A DNA stretch of 64,000 bases. Origin: Zarea fungicola. Its lineage: Eukaryota; Ascomycota; Sordariomycetes; Hypocreales; Cordycipitaceae. The position numbers and the translations under genes were made by a program. Position 1 is the first letter of the stretch, and each line of letters begins with the position of its first letter. The notes beneath the pieces are model-generated. The model was given only the letters and a program-made list of their open reading frames with translations. It was not told where the DNA came from and did no database searches. The stretch covers positions 186,001 through 250,000 of the forward strand of contig FWCC01000164.1 in NCBI GenBank assembly GCA_900169235.1, written 5' to 3'. This document shows positions 9,345 to 20,932 of the stretch, piece by piece.

Positions 9345-12300
9345 ATGAGCTGCCGCAACGACGACAGCTTCGGTCCCGTGGTCCAGCGCTGCCGTGGTGA
9401 CTTTGACTTCACCCAGAAATTCGAGAGGATTTTCTTCTGGATTGTTCCGGCAGCACTCATTATACCGCTGGCTATAGTGCGCATCTCTCAACTCAGAGGG
9501 GGGCCGCGACTTGTGGACGCTCCACGTCTGAAGTGGCTCAAGACTGTAAGTGCCTGCCCTGTTGACGTTCCTTTCGCGGATAGCTGTTCCCTCGTCGTTG
9601 CGTTGTGGCCTGTTGAAATTTAGCATTAATCATGGTGAACCAATCTATATAGACCATCATCGTCGTCTATGCTGCCCTTCAGATAGCTCTTCTGGCCTTG
9701 CACTGCGCCACCGATACCTTGGCTCTCAGCAGGTTGTCAACCGCTGGTTTAGTGCTCAGTCTCGCCACTCAGCCTTTCCTGCTGGTCACCTCGCGCTGGG
9801 AGCACGAACGAAGTAGACGACCGTCATTCTTGCTTAACTTCTATCTGGCTCTTACGCTGCTGCTCGACATCGCGCATGCGCGTACCTTTTGGCTCTCTGC
9901 GACGAGCGCGGTTGGCGGGGCCGTCTTTGCCCGCGTCTTTACCACGTCGGTTGCAGTCAAGCTGCTTCTCTGCTGCGTAGAGGCTTGGGGAAAAGGTCGA
10001 TGGACTTCCCCAGATGGCAAGGACCACAGCCCTGAAGAGTCGAGCAGTGCTTTCAGCATTGCCACGTGCTCGTGGCTTTGGCCTCTCTTCTTGCGCGGCT
10101 ACCGAAAGACGCTGGCCTTGAGCGACATCTTCGCCCTCGACCACTCGCTCAGCGCGCAGACTACTACCCCTCGTCTCTTGGAGAAACTTCAGCACCAACG
10201 CCAGGCCAAGCGCAAGAACGCCCTGCTTTGGGCCCTGATCTCGGCGTTCCCCTCGATTTTTGCGCTTCCCATCGGTCCTCGAGCGGCGTTAGTTGGCCTC
10301 CGATATGCCCAGGCTTTCCTGCTCCAGGCTCTGCTGCACAACTTGGAGCAACCTGCAACGCAACAAACGCGAAACAGCGGATACGGGCTCATCGGAGCCT
10401 GCGCTCTCACTTACGGCGGCATGGTCATGAGCACGGCATATTACGGCTACTGGAATAATAGGATACCTGCGGTCGCCCGGTCCAGTCTCTGCGCTGCGAT
10501 CTACCAGGCAAGCACTGGGATGGATGTTTCCAAAGCATCCGAAGCTGCCTCTCTGACTCTCATGAGCACGGACGTGGCGCATATCGAAACTGGTCTGTTG
10601 CAGATGCACCAGCTATGGGGCGGGCTGGCCGAAGTGGCCTTGGGAAGCTGGCTTCTCTACACCAAGCTTGGTCTTGCGTTCCTCGTCCCCTTTGGTCTCA
10701 TTATTTTCTGCACTGCTGTCCTCGGCTGGACCATGAGCTTCATTGGACATCGCCAGACTATCTGGATGGAGAAGATTGAGGAGAGGGTCGCAGTAACCGC
10801 CAGCGCCATCTCCGACATGAACAAACTTCGTATCTTGGGCGCTGTGGAACGCGTTGGCGACCTGATCCAAAAGCTTCGCGCTAACGAGATTCATGCCGGT
10901 AACCAATTCCGTAAGCTTGTTCTGGTGTCTATTGTCCTCTCATACATGTCCATGTCTCTGTCCCCGGCTATTGCATTCGCGGCTACTTCTAGGGACTTCA
11001 ACACCTCGACACTATTTGTGTCTGTTTCCTTTATCATGCTGTTTTCCAGTCCTCTTCTCAGTCTATTTCAAGCCTTGCCAGTTTTTTTTGCTGCGCTCGC
11101 GAGCTTCCAGCGCATTGACCTATATCTATCGCACCAGCCTCGAAAGGAATTTCGCACCCTGCAGCATGGTATCGAAGGCAAAAGCAGTATTAACTGTAGC
11201 GACAAAGATAACGGTTTTCAGGGCCAATGTTCCGCTACCGTTAGCTTTCACAGCGAGAAGTTGGACGGTAGCCTGCCCAGTCTAATTTCCGAGAGTGCAT
11301 TTAGCTTGAAAAATGCTTCATTCGGCTGGGACGAAGGTAAAATGATCCTTCAGAACCTCAATCTCATCTTACCTAAAGGCAAGTTTAGCATAGTTTTTGG
11401 GTCTGTTGCATCTGGGAAGTCGACATTATGCCATGGCCTGCTGGGCGAAGTACCCTTTGCAACTGGTGAGGTCAACGTTAACCTATCGGGGTCTGCTATC
11501 GGCTACTGTGCACAGACGGCATCCTTGCCAAGCGGGACAATCAAAGAAAATATCGTCGGCTTTAGTCCGTTTTCCCAAAACCGGTACGATTCTGTCATTG
11601 CAGCGGCTATTCTAACCCCAGACATATCTCAGCTCTCTATGAGCCAAGACACAAACATCGCAGAACTAAGTGGCGGTCAGAAGCAGCGCGTCGCGCTCGC
11701 CCGAGCTCTATATCTCGAAACTGACACTACGCTTTTCGATGACGCACTCAGTGGTCTCGACATGAACACGGAGGCAAGCATCTTCCACAATATCTTTGGT
11801 CCTGCCGGACTTGTTCGCCAAAGAGGAGCCACTGCCGTATATTTTACTAGCTCAGCACGGCACCTTGCCTTCGCAGATAATATTGTGCGCCTTGACAAGT
11901 CTGGCATACTCGTGTCTCATGAAGATGGAGAGCTCCCGTTGGATGGTGGCAAGACAGTGTCTCCCATCGAAGCGAATATAACCATTAAAACAGGTTCACG
12001 TCAAGAGGGGAGCATTGGTACTCCTACCGACAAAACCGTGATGGGCAGTGCCGATACTGGTGGAAGTCAAAGTGATTGCAATACCGCTGAAGATGAGGCA
12101 AGAACGACGGGGGATTTCACAATCTACATGTTTTACTTGCACAACACCACCGTGCTCTTAAGTGCGCTTGTCATAGCTTGTAGCATTTTTACTGGGTTTT
12201 GCACCAATTTCTCCAATGTCTGGCTTTCTTACTGGGCTCAAGATTCCTTTGACCAACAAAATTCATTCTACTTGGGCATCTTTGGAGCGCTACGCAGCTC

Positions 12301-14103
12301 AGAGCTTCTTGGTATCGGTGGCGCCTCAGCTGCCCTACTAATCGGAGTCGTGACCTCGACCGGAACCAATCTTCACTCTCGTGCCATCAGAACCGTCATG
12401 CAAGCTCCGTTGAGCTTCTTTACCAATACTGACGCGGGCACAGTGACGACATTGTTCTCTCAAGATATAACTATTGTTGACGGAGAGCTGCCAGTTTCGA
12501 TGCTGAATGCTTTGCTTGTCTTGTTTGATCTTCTTGGCAACTTTTTTGTCATCGCCGTCGCTTCGCCATTCATTATTATCAGCTATCCAGTTCTCGCGGC
12601 CATTCTTTATCTCATTCAAATGTTCTATCTCCGAACTTCACGACAGCTGCGGCTGTTGGATCTAGAAGCCAAGGCCCCATTATAGTGAGTTCATTGTATT
12701 GAATTAACTGCTTTGAGAACAAGGTCTAACAATCGTCCCTCACAGCTCACACTTTCTCAACACAATCAACGGGCTAGCTACCATCCGCGCTCATAAAATG
12801 GAAGTACAAAACATCTCCAAGTACAACAAAATTCTCAACGACTCACAGCGGCCGGCGTATTTTTTGGCCATGATTCAGCTGTGGCTCTCCACTATTCTCT
12901 TGGTTCTAGTGGGAGTGGTAGCCGTCATCATTACGACCCTCGCAGTGCATCTCAGGACAGACTCTGGATTTACGGGCTCAAGCTTTGTGACGCTACTCAC
13001 TCTATCATCCGCCATATCGGAGTTGATGCAGTCCTATACCCTGGTGGAAACATCTATTGGAGCCGTCAACCGCCTTCGAGCATTTAGCCGAAACACCAAG
13101 CCAGAGAACGAAAACGACGCTGATGCGCCCGTTCCTGAGCACTGGCCCGCCAACGGAGACATATATTTGGCCGCCGTGTCGGCTTCTTACTGGTATGATA
13201 TGTTGGCAAAAACTCTTTGACAAGCTTCATTTGTCTCTTTGGAGGGGGGGCTCTATGCTAACATGAGTTGCACCAGCGTCAAAAAAGGTACTGAGAGGGG
13301 CACGGAGGCTCTCGCCTTGAAGGACCTCTCCATCACGATTCAGCCGGGCGAAAAGATTGGTGTTTGTGGCCGGACAGGCAGGTGAGTTGTTTTTTTACGA
13401 CGCAAGCCAAGCCATTTTTTTCTTGCACAATATTAACAATGGTAGCGGGAAATCTTCTCTCATGATGCTGCTTCTGCGCATTCTCGATCCTTTGCCGTCA
13501 CAATCTTCAGTCATTCAAATAGGCGGCATAGACCTCAACCGAGTAAATCGCACAGTGGTCAGGCAGCGAATCATTTCCATTCCGCAGGAGCCCATCTTCC
13601 TCCCGGGGAGCGCGACTATCAAAGACAACCTTGACTACCTCGGTGAGGCGGCGGTTGACGACTGTATATCGGTGCTGGCCACCACGCGACTTGACGAGTT
13701 TGTACGCGAGTCGGGTGGGATTGATGCCGTCATGAACGCCCAGCAGCTTAGCTCTGGCCAAAAGCAGCTCTTCACCCTCGCTCGGGCCCTGCTTCGGTGT
13801 AGAGTCGGGGAGAAGAAGAATGCCAGTGGCGCAGGAGGCCTTTTGCTCATTGATGAGCTCAACACGCGACTGGACGAAGAAACGGACTCTTTGATTCAGG
13901 ATATAGTAGAGACTGAATTTTCTGCCTACACAGTCGTCATGATTGCCCATAATCTGGGCATGGTGATGAATATGTGTAACAGGGTGCTTGTACTGGACCG
14001 GGGCGAGCTTGTCGAGGTGGGTGATCCAAAGACGCTGGTGGCGTCTGAGCAGAGTCACTTCAGCAAACTTTATCATAGCGTTATAGCTGAGGAGGCTACC
14101 TGA
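9345..14103 (+). CDS. ABCC-type (MRP-like) full ABC transporter
   Basis: Exons 9345-9545, 9653-12684, 12746-13192, 13277-13381 and 13446-14103; 1480 aa. Architecture is N-terminal extra helices, TMD1, NBD1, TMD2, NBD2. NBD1 has Walker A GSVASGKST, signature LSGGQKQR and Walker B TLFDDALSGLD. NBD2 has Walker A GRTGSGKSS (restored across the 63-bp last intron), signature LSSGQKQ and LLLIDE. As in many ABCC proteins NBD1 is degenerate: Asp stands for the catalytic Glu, and the H-loop His reads Ser (FTSSARHL). NBD2 keeps the His (IAHNL). The acceptor of intron 3 could be 13267 or 13276; I prefer 13276 because a CTAAC branch site lies only a few bases before 13267. Plasma or vacuolar membrane exporter, probably for the cluster product or self-protection. 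Confidence 0.9.
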
Positions 14104-14162
14104 GAGTCTCTGCAGAGGAATCTAATAGAAAGTCACATTGAGGCGGAGTTATCGTGTACCTG

Positions 14163-14478
14163 TGTTGATTGATGAAGTTTCATTGGATGGGCCTGGCGCA
14201 CAGCAAATCCTAGGCCGCTCGGTCTTTGCAACGGTTAACGCCGTGACCGACAGTAGCGTGCTATGGATACAGAGTCATTCCAGCAGCCGAGGAGAGACAA
14301 GAGATTTACCATTTACTATCTGCTTTTCTTAAATTCTATCTATAGAGGAGGAGTTCCTTCCCTAGCTATAGCTACATTCCTAATATTATTAAAATATTAT
14401 TAACTCATAATAAACATACCTATTTAGAGACACACCCTCTGAGTACTGTGGCTTCTAACTGCTTGTGCTCGTACCAAC
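14163..14478 (+). repeat. Decayed LTR copy related to the solo LTR at 38300
   Basis: The 316-bp length matches the 315-bp intact LTR. It starts TGTTGATTG and ends CGTACCAAC. Inside, in the same order, are GTGACCGACAG, CAGCCGAGGA and a TATAGAGGAGGAGTTCC block that parallel the intact copy. No target duplication is visible at its edges. It lies just 60 bp after the ABC transporter stop codon. Confidence 0.55.
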
Positions 14479-14738
14479 TTCACTAGTAGAGGCCATACCC
14501 TATACTCTGTGCCACGACAAACATACCAAAAGAAATAATAGACGTTAAAGAATACAAATACATACATACAAATACAAATACATACCAAAAGAAATAGATT
14601 TAAAAATCTTGAACAAAAATTGAAAATAGATCAATGCTTCACTATCACGTCATGTGTTGGGTCAATTAATGATTATCTTGATATGACTGTTGTTAGGCTG
14701 GCAGGTTGGGAGTGGTGGCCAGTCGAGATTATCTGGAC

Positions 14739-15703
14739 TGTTGCGACCACGGAGTCAGGTCAAGCAACTCTTCCTGTGAGACCAGTACAAAGCGCTCCCA
14801 CCCGTCATCACGCTACTGCGTAACGTGCCGTAGTTTTCTCCTGCAAGTCTCAAGACGCGCTGGGCCTGGCTGAATGCTGCGAAACTGGCGCAGCAGAAGT
14901 GCAGCAGAGAACAGACCGCTGCTTGATAAAGCCTGCCCGCGCCTGATTGTTCGGATTTTGCCGGCCGGCAGCCTGTGGCCCAGAAATAGCGTGGTCTTGC
15001 TGTTGTTAATAAGGTTCAACTGGTGTCACGCCATAATATGACCAGCCACAAGCGCGGTTGGCTTATATCCTATTTGTCGGACAATAGAAGTATCTCGAAC
15101 CTACTTTGTCAGCCTTTTGCCTGTAATGGACTGGCCCGATAGGGGCGGTAGAGGGTCACTAGCCACTACGCCTTGTTGTGTCGAAAACCGCACCGCGCGC
15201 ATTCCGCGCAGCCAAAATGATGTTATTTCAGTGCCGGTTACGGAGTACCTGGCCGTACTTTACTACTAGCGCGTTTTGTTGTTTATGCTTAAAAAAATGG
15301 ACAGAGGTCGGCTTATTCCGTCTGGCCTGGCTCGTTACAGATTGGCGGTGTCATCATTCCTATAATTTCAGCGCTGTTGTTAGCTTTATCACTAGTGCTT
15401 ATGCGGGGTGAACAAAATACTATGCGTGTACTGCTGAAGATCTTTGAGTGTAAGACTGCAATTAACCTATCAATTAACCTATCAATTTAGCCTTGCGTGC
15501 AGCTAGCATGTCATGTCTTGGATGCGTGGGTTTGGTTTGCGTAGGGCGCGCGCCTTGAGCAGGCCCCTCCTGCTGCTTCCGCCCTGGAATTCCTCCTCTA
15601 CCAGTAGCTAGATAGAATATCATCAAGTTACTAACAACATACCTACTGAGAGACGCCAGTCTCAGTGCTTGTGCCTTGTAAACTGATTGTGATCGTCCCA
15701 ACA
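14739..15703 (+). mobile_element. Remnant of a deleted LTR element of the same family
   Basis: The left edge TGTTGCGAC...GAGTCAGGTCAAGCA matches the first 30 bases of the solo LTR at 38300. The right edge (about 15575-15703: GGAATTCCTCCTCTA, AGTAGCTAG, then GTCCCAACA) matches its 3' end. A TGGTGTCACGCC stretch at 15021 could be a primer-binding site after a short 5' LTR. No reverse transcriptase or gag frame survives. The five bases flanking each side do not match. The element structure is inferred and may instead be two separate fragments. Confidence 0.4.
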
Positions 15704-16918
15704 GAAGCTTTCATCAGATGTAGTCTCTAAACGGCGTATCTAGGACGGTGCACATTGTAGCAGACCCCTCGGATGAATTGGATGAATCGGATATCGCGGT
15801 GTTTTCACATCGCCACATCGCGCCGCTCACGCCACTGGCGCCAACTTGCGCTGGTCGTGGGGAATCGCACTCCACTTGGCCACACACACGTTGACGGGCA
15901 ACTACCGATTGGTGGTCAGAATGTAAGCCCATGTATCAATATGTAAGCAGGTGTATTGGTTCAGCTTTCCATCATTAGAACGCCGACCGAGAAGGTTAGA
16001 GGTTCCGCCCATACGATTGGGTAGTGTCAATGACGCCAGTTACGCACGAGTCGTTCGTGAGGCTGATCCAGCCCGCAGAACTGCAGGGCTAGCTGAATCG
16101 TGGAAACCGTGTTCCGGGACCACGGTTCGGCAGTTCGGCAGTTCCTTGCATTGACTGGCGTTTAATGCCAATATCGGGCTTGCAGCTGCTTGGCCGCAAA
16201 TGTTCCGCTGCCATAGGTTCTAAAATTGGCTCGTGACAGAATGAAAGCAATGCTTAGCGTAAAACTAGTGCTTATCCATACTGACTTGGCCGTCCTCTCG
16301 CATTTGCCCCATCAGATCAATATTAGTACCACTCTCAGTCGTATGCAGATCAGGGTGTCACGACAAGGGTGCGAAGGAGTAGGTAATACGTGTCTGGCGT
16401 GAATGTAAGTGTGTTTATGGCCCTTCAGTTCTTGTGAGGCGATTTTTCGCCTTTTTTTTTCTTTTTCTTTTTCTAACGCCATCTACTGTACGTACGCGTT
16501 GAAGGGGAAAAAGCAATGAGAAACACACACAATGTTCGCATTACAAATTAGCAGATGAGACTGCGCCTACATGCAGATTAACTTGTACCAAGTGTAATTC
16601 TTCTTTCATAGACAAGATTGGAAACAGAAGCAAACACCATACTACCTATTGCTAGCACATCGCACGCGATCATGAAATATTTTACCATTCCGTATAGAGT
16701 TGCAGCGAGGGAGCTATACGCAAACAGCTGAATTGATATACACAAAAAATATATATTAGACCTTAGGAGAGTTGTTAAAAGTGATGAGAACTAGCATCAA
16801 GTTGACCGTACAAAGGAGCCAAGCCGATATCGCCACAATATCTACAGCATATCCTGCAAGAACAGAAAATTGTACAATTACATAAAAATTATTCAGTTTC
16901 AGTCATCCAAGAAAGCGG

Positions 16919-17749
16919 CTAGTAGGGATGCAGCTTCCGACGGTGGCTGAGCAGATTGTCTTGCCGGCTAAAGATGCGACCGCAAATGTTACAGACAATG
17001 GATGGTGCGTGGCTACTCTCGTGCCTCCTGCGGTCCTTTGCGGTCGCAAAGGCAACCAAACAGCCTTTGCCCGCGGGTGTGCGGCATGTATATGTTCGCA
17101 GGTGCAGATGGAAGTGCTTGTTGATGTCGCACTGCCGCGTGAAGAGCACCCTCGACGTGCACGCCGGGTGCGGGCACCGCTGGGGCGTGATGGCGCCGTT
17201 GGCGTTGGTGGCGGAAGCAGCGTCGTCATCGGACGCGCTGCTCGACCAGCCCAGCTCCGAGGTGAGTGAGTCGGCGGCCGAGCCATGGCTTTCGGCCTCG
17301 AGTGAGTAGGGATCCGAAGACTGGGTGCTGAACTGCGGCGACGGGATGGCGGCGGTGCTCAGGCTAGGCAGCGGCGGCAGCCATTCTGAGCCACCCAGTG
17401 GGGTGTCCGGGAACCAGTCATTGGCTCCGACGCACGTAGACAGGAACAGCGAGCGCTCGCACGACCCCAGAAAGTGAAGCTCGGGCCAGACCGTGTGTTG
17501 TGCCATGCTGTGGCATGACGCCGTCGTATCAAAAGTACCAAGGATCGTGGGCGCCGCGGCTGCGCGTCTGGAGGACTGGGCACCTGCGGGCAGTTCCATG
17601 AGGTTAAACTTCCAGGCGTGCTCTTCAAAAGAACCTGTGGCGCCATGGAGATTCTCAAAGTACGATTGCATGTCACCATATATGTCAACGAGAGACTCTG
17701 GAGCGGGCACTGGCAGGTTGCTACTGGCGAATTCCGTGTAGGAATTCAT
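16919..17749 (-). CDS. C2H2 zinc-finger transcription factor
   Basis: Single exon, 276 aa. The start ATG at 17747-17749 has A at -3; frame upstream contains no other good ATG. The N-terminal two thirds are low-complexity, Ser-, Ala- and acid-rich, as in activation regions (SSSASDDDAASA). The last about 85 residues hold Cys/His pairs forming about three fingers: CPHPACTSR...HFHLH, CRTPAGKGC...RRRH, and the canonical CNICGRIFSRQDNLLSHRRKLH. Likely nuclear DNA-binding protein. A TG microsatellite (about 17797-17815) lies in its 5' leader. It is the nearest regulator to the HDO/synthetase/P450/ABC block, about 2.8 kb beyond it, so it may control that block; this is inference from position only. 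Confidence 0.85.
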   Translation of the reverse strand: MNSYTEFASSNLPVPAPESLVDIYGDMQSYFENLHGATGSFEEHAWKFNLMELPAGAQSSRRAAAAPTILGTFDTTASCHSMAQHTVWPELHFLGSCERSLFLSTCVGANDWFPDTPLGGSEWLPPLPSLSTAAIPSPQFSTQSSDPYSLEAESHGSAADSLTSELGWSSSASDDDAASATNANGAITPQRCPHPACTSRVLFTRQCDINKHFHLHLRTYTCRTPAGKGCLVAFATAKDRRRHESSHAPSIVCNICGRIFSRQDNLLSHRRKLHPY

Positions 17750-19133
17750 GCTGACCTCGGAACTGCGTATCGCTGAGCTTGAGAGGTGGGAGTTTGGTAT
17801 GTGTGTGTGTGTGCGTGTATAAAAGAGAGAGAAGTAGACAAGATATGAGCAGAGTAAAGTTTGAGTCCTCAAAGTCTTGGTAGGGAATTCTCGAGCATTA
17901 AAAGGGTGACGGCTTGCCTACCGCCCAGGATCCAACCCATCCCAGGCTCTTGGATCAACGCAGATCGATGGAAGCCCCCACAATGGAGCAACTCCCATCT
18001 TTGCATGATAAAGCTGCCACGATGGAGTGCTATGGTCCAGGGCTATACTGGACCGCGTCCATTGACATACGTAATGTGAGGCTTACTGTAAGCGCAAAAT
18101 AGATCGCGTGCCTGGAAACGGAAATTGTTGCTAGTAATTGCGGGTCGAGCTTACAATTGGTGATTGCAAAGCTCACTACACAGTAGAAAGAAGAACTGTG
18201 AGGGCAAATGAATGGAACATTCTATTCCTTACTCTTCGATGAAAGAAATAATCTAGCTAGGAATATCTATCTCTATTCATAAGTAGAGTCCTTTTTTTAT
18301 AACGTCTTTTTCTAGCTATTTATTTATGTTTTATTATTAGACCTCCTTGTTGATTCTTTGGCAGTTTTCTGTGGCTGGTAGTCACACACCATCCTCGGCA
18401 ATAGCAATTCAAAGTGCCGGACCATGTACCCGACTTGTGTAGAACCTCATTGCCGAGTGTATCTCGGAACAATAAAGGGTTACATGGATTAAGCGGCCGG
18501 CCACTACTTCATTCAGTAATGAGTCCTTTTTATGAAGACGGCTTGCGGCTGAGTGGAAACTTAAGATTACAGTCTAGTGTGGAGGCATGTGGGGAGTATC
18601 ATGACAGGGCGCATATCCATACTGCCACCCACTGTACTTGTAATAACTCTATCTATCATTGGAGAGGACTTTTTCCTCTCCAGTACACATTACGCCACCG
18701 TCTCGTCTTTTATTCGCCGTCTTCTAGCACGTGATGTGACATGAATCGCGACACCTTGGAAGCAAGAGGGCACTGGGAACAAGAGAATAGACATGGAAAC
18801 AAGGAAGGACTGGGCCACGAAATGTTTTCAACGGCTTTATCTCTGTATATTCTCACACCTGGCGGCCATTTTTCCTTGAAACAGGTTAACCCTCTCGTTT
18901 TCCACGCATAGTTGTTTCGGTAGACAGGCTGAGCCTGGTTTCAAGGCCTCACAATTCAACCGTGGAAAATATAAATCTTGATTTTTTTTCAAGAGAAAAG
19001 GATAAAAGCGTAGATGTAGTGTTTTTATATTTAAAACAGTTAATTGATCTGTAGGTGTGCGTACCACGAGATGGCTACCACCTGAAGTAGTATCACGGCA
19101 AAGCTCGGCAATGGTGTCGTCTCTTACAGTATT
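17750..19133. other. Intergenic with dispersed repeat copy B, no gene
   Basis: Carries the promoter of the C2H2 gene, repeat copy B (18133-18345) and the 3' flank of the MFS transporter. No coding signal was seen. Confidence 0.6.
18133..18345 (+). repeat. Dispersed AT-rich repeat, copy B (pairs with 1035)
   Basis: Same family and same orientation as 1035-1250, with shared ordered blocks GGTCGAGCTTA, GCTCACTACACAG and CTAGCTAGGAA. A TGTTGCTAGTAATTG just before it could be an LTR start, but no matching 3' end was found. Confidence 0.7.
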
Positions 19134-20932
19134 CTAGACTGATTTTGCGGCAACTTCAGCAACCTCGATACGAGTCTGCGCAAATTTCCGGGCCGATACT
19201 CTCTTCTCGAACAAGAGGTCAAGCTCCGCAACCGTCCTGTCCTTTGGCTCCGGCACTACAAAGTATGCAAATGTCACGCCCAGAATACAAGACCCGCCCC
19301 AAAAGAAACCCGATTTCGCACCCCAGTTCCAAGCCGACGGATTCAGTTGATATGGCGTGATGACATTCGCCGCTATGTTGAGCACGGTGTACGAGAAGCG
19401 AGCCGTAGCAACGGACTTGCTGCGAAGAAGGGAAGATGGGATCTCGGCAACAAGTGCAAAGATGACGGGAATACTGCAGACGTACGAAACAAAGGCAGAC
19501 ACTACGAGGAGCGATGCAATGGCCCATGACAAGCTACTCGTTGGATGGGGAACGCCGAGACCACCGATGATAAAGTCCAAGATGCCGACGATGATGAGGC
19601 CTGTAATAAAAAGGGTTCGCCTTCCTATATACGGCATCAAGCACCACTAGAGACGCAAGTTAGACATGTTAAACTAGTGTGTTTGCGCAAGAGCACAGTG
19701 CAAGAGATTGAAAATACCGTAACACATGTTCCACAAAAGCTGAGAACGTAGGTGACAATTGACATGTTGAATGCATTGGTGGTCGACAAGCCAGCTTGCA
19801 CAAAAAAATATGTCGAGTATGCACGGAGCGTGGTGCCAGCAATAATCTGCATACAATAGCAGCCCATAACAATGACGGTGCGGCGAAGATCTGTGCCGCG
19901 GAAGCAAGCTGCAAAGGATGTGCTGGAGCTCACTTCACGCTCGTGGTCTGTTGTCAGAACCATGAGATTCACAATCTTGTCAATGTCGTCCTCGCTTTGC
20001 TCAACCGTCAAGTGTTGCAGTGATATTTTGGCTTCTTCAATTCGAGATTGCCGGACGAGCCACCAAGGGGATTCTGGGGCAAAACAGACGATAATGAATA
20101 CCGGTATAGGCCAGAGCCATCTAAGGAGCTTAGCATGGTGGAATCGTATGTTGAATTCACGGACTCACTGTACGGCAAATGGGATTCGGTATGCCCAGGG
20201 AGCCTGCATGTTGACGGTGCCACGAGTTACACACGATGCGATGATTTGTCCAATGACCTATGAGTTTGAGTAAGTGGTGAGCCCATGTGAGAAAGCTAGC
20301 CAGTCCGCACCCAATTTTGGCTGACATAGCTGGTCAAGTAAGCCCTGAGGCAGGTTGGTGCTACCTCAACAGCGTAAACACAGGTGATTGTCTCGAGGAT
20401 GCCCAATGGTATGCCTATAATTAGTTGGCAGATGTTCTCCAAGAACGTAGTGGATGCAAGAAGGCCCACCAAGTAAGATTTCGCCAATCTCAAGAACCCA
20501 TAGATTCGGGGCGAAGAAAAATATAAAGATGATGGCGGGGATAACTGCCAAAGTCAACATCATGCTCTTGCGAAAGCCAAACCTGTCGCTTAGATATCCA
20601 GCCAAGAATAATCCAATCATTTGTCCAATGTTTGATCCATTAGTAAGTCCCGATTGCCACGCTGCTGAGATTTGGTATTTGCCATTTGACTGAAGCTTTC
20701 CATACTTTTCATTGAACGCGGCCTGGGCGAGCAATAAACCAAAAAGCTTAAAGTCATAGCCATCCATAATCAGGGCTGCGGACAGGGCGGTACTCCATGC
20801 GATGGCTTTGCCGTAGACCTTGAAGCTTCGCACGATGGTGAGCTCATGGTCCTTGTCAGTCGCCTCGTTGATCGCTGGTATGAGGCTTTCAAGGTGAACC
20901 GGTGGCGCATCAGACTTTGTAGATGCTTCCAT
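19134..20932 (-). CDS. MFS sugar-porter-family transporter
   Basis: Exons on the minus strand: 20470-20932, 20311-20414, 20169-20257, 19718-20120 and 19134-19646; 523 aa, phases all agree. About twelve hydrophobic segments. Sugar-porter landmarks: MDGYDFKLFG in helix 1, GYLSDRFGFRKS in loop 2-3, ETITCVYAVEVAPTCLRAY in the central part, PESPWWLVR before the central loop, and MPYIGRR in loop 8-9. The MDGYD form resembles fungal alpha-glucoside/maltose permeases. Intron 2 has a weak donor (GTGCGG) but gives the expected SQNWVIGQ join. It diverges from the glycerophosphodiesterase gene over 735 bp, so it could import a glycerol- or sugar-containing substrate used by that enzyme. Substrate not determined. 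Confidence 0.88.

Larger units (their letters stand above)
14104..16918. other. Long intergenic region with decayed LTR sequences and microsatellite, no gene
   Basis: Contains two blocks related to the solo LTR at 38300 (see separate entries). Around 14521-14596 there is an ATACAAATAC-type microsatellite bounded by two copies of ACATACCAAAAGAAATA (14521 and 14580). A pyrimidine-rich run lies near 16450-16475. From about 15704 to 16918 I see nothing coding; this part holds the 3' flank of the C2H2 gene. Confidence 0.6.

Noticed and set aside
9824..10609. Several open frames on the minus strand opposite the ABC transporter
   Set aside because: They mirror a strongly supported ABCC reading frame, lack ATG starts or domains, and follow from GC-rich codon bias on the real strand.
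14620..15411. Short plus-strand frames between the ABC and C2H2 genes
   Set aside because: They overlap LTR-derived sequence, show no domains and lack good start contexts.
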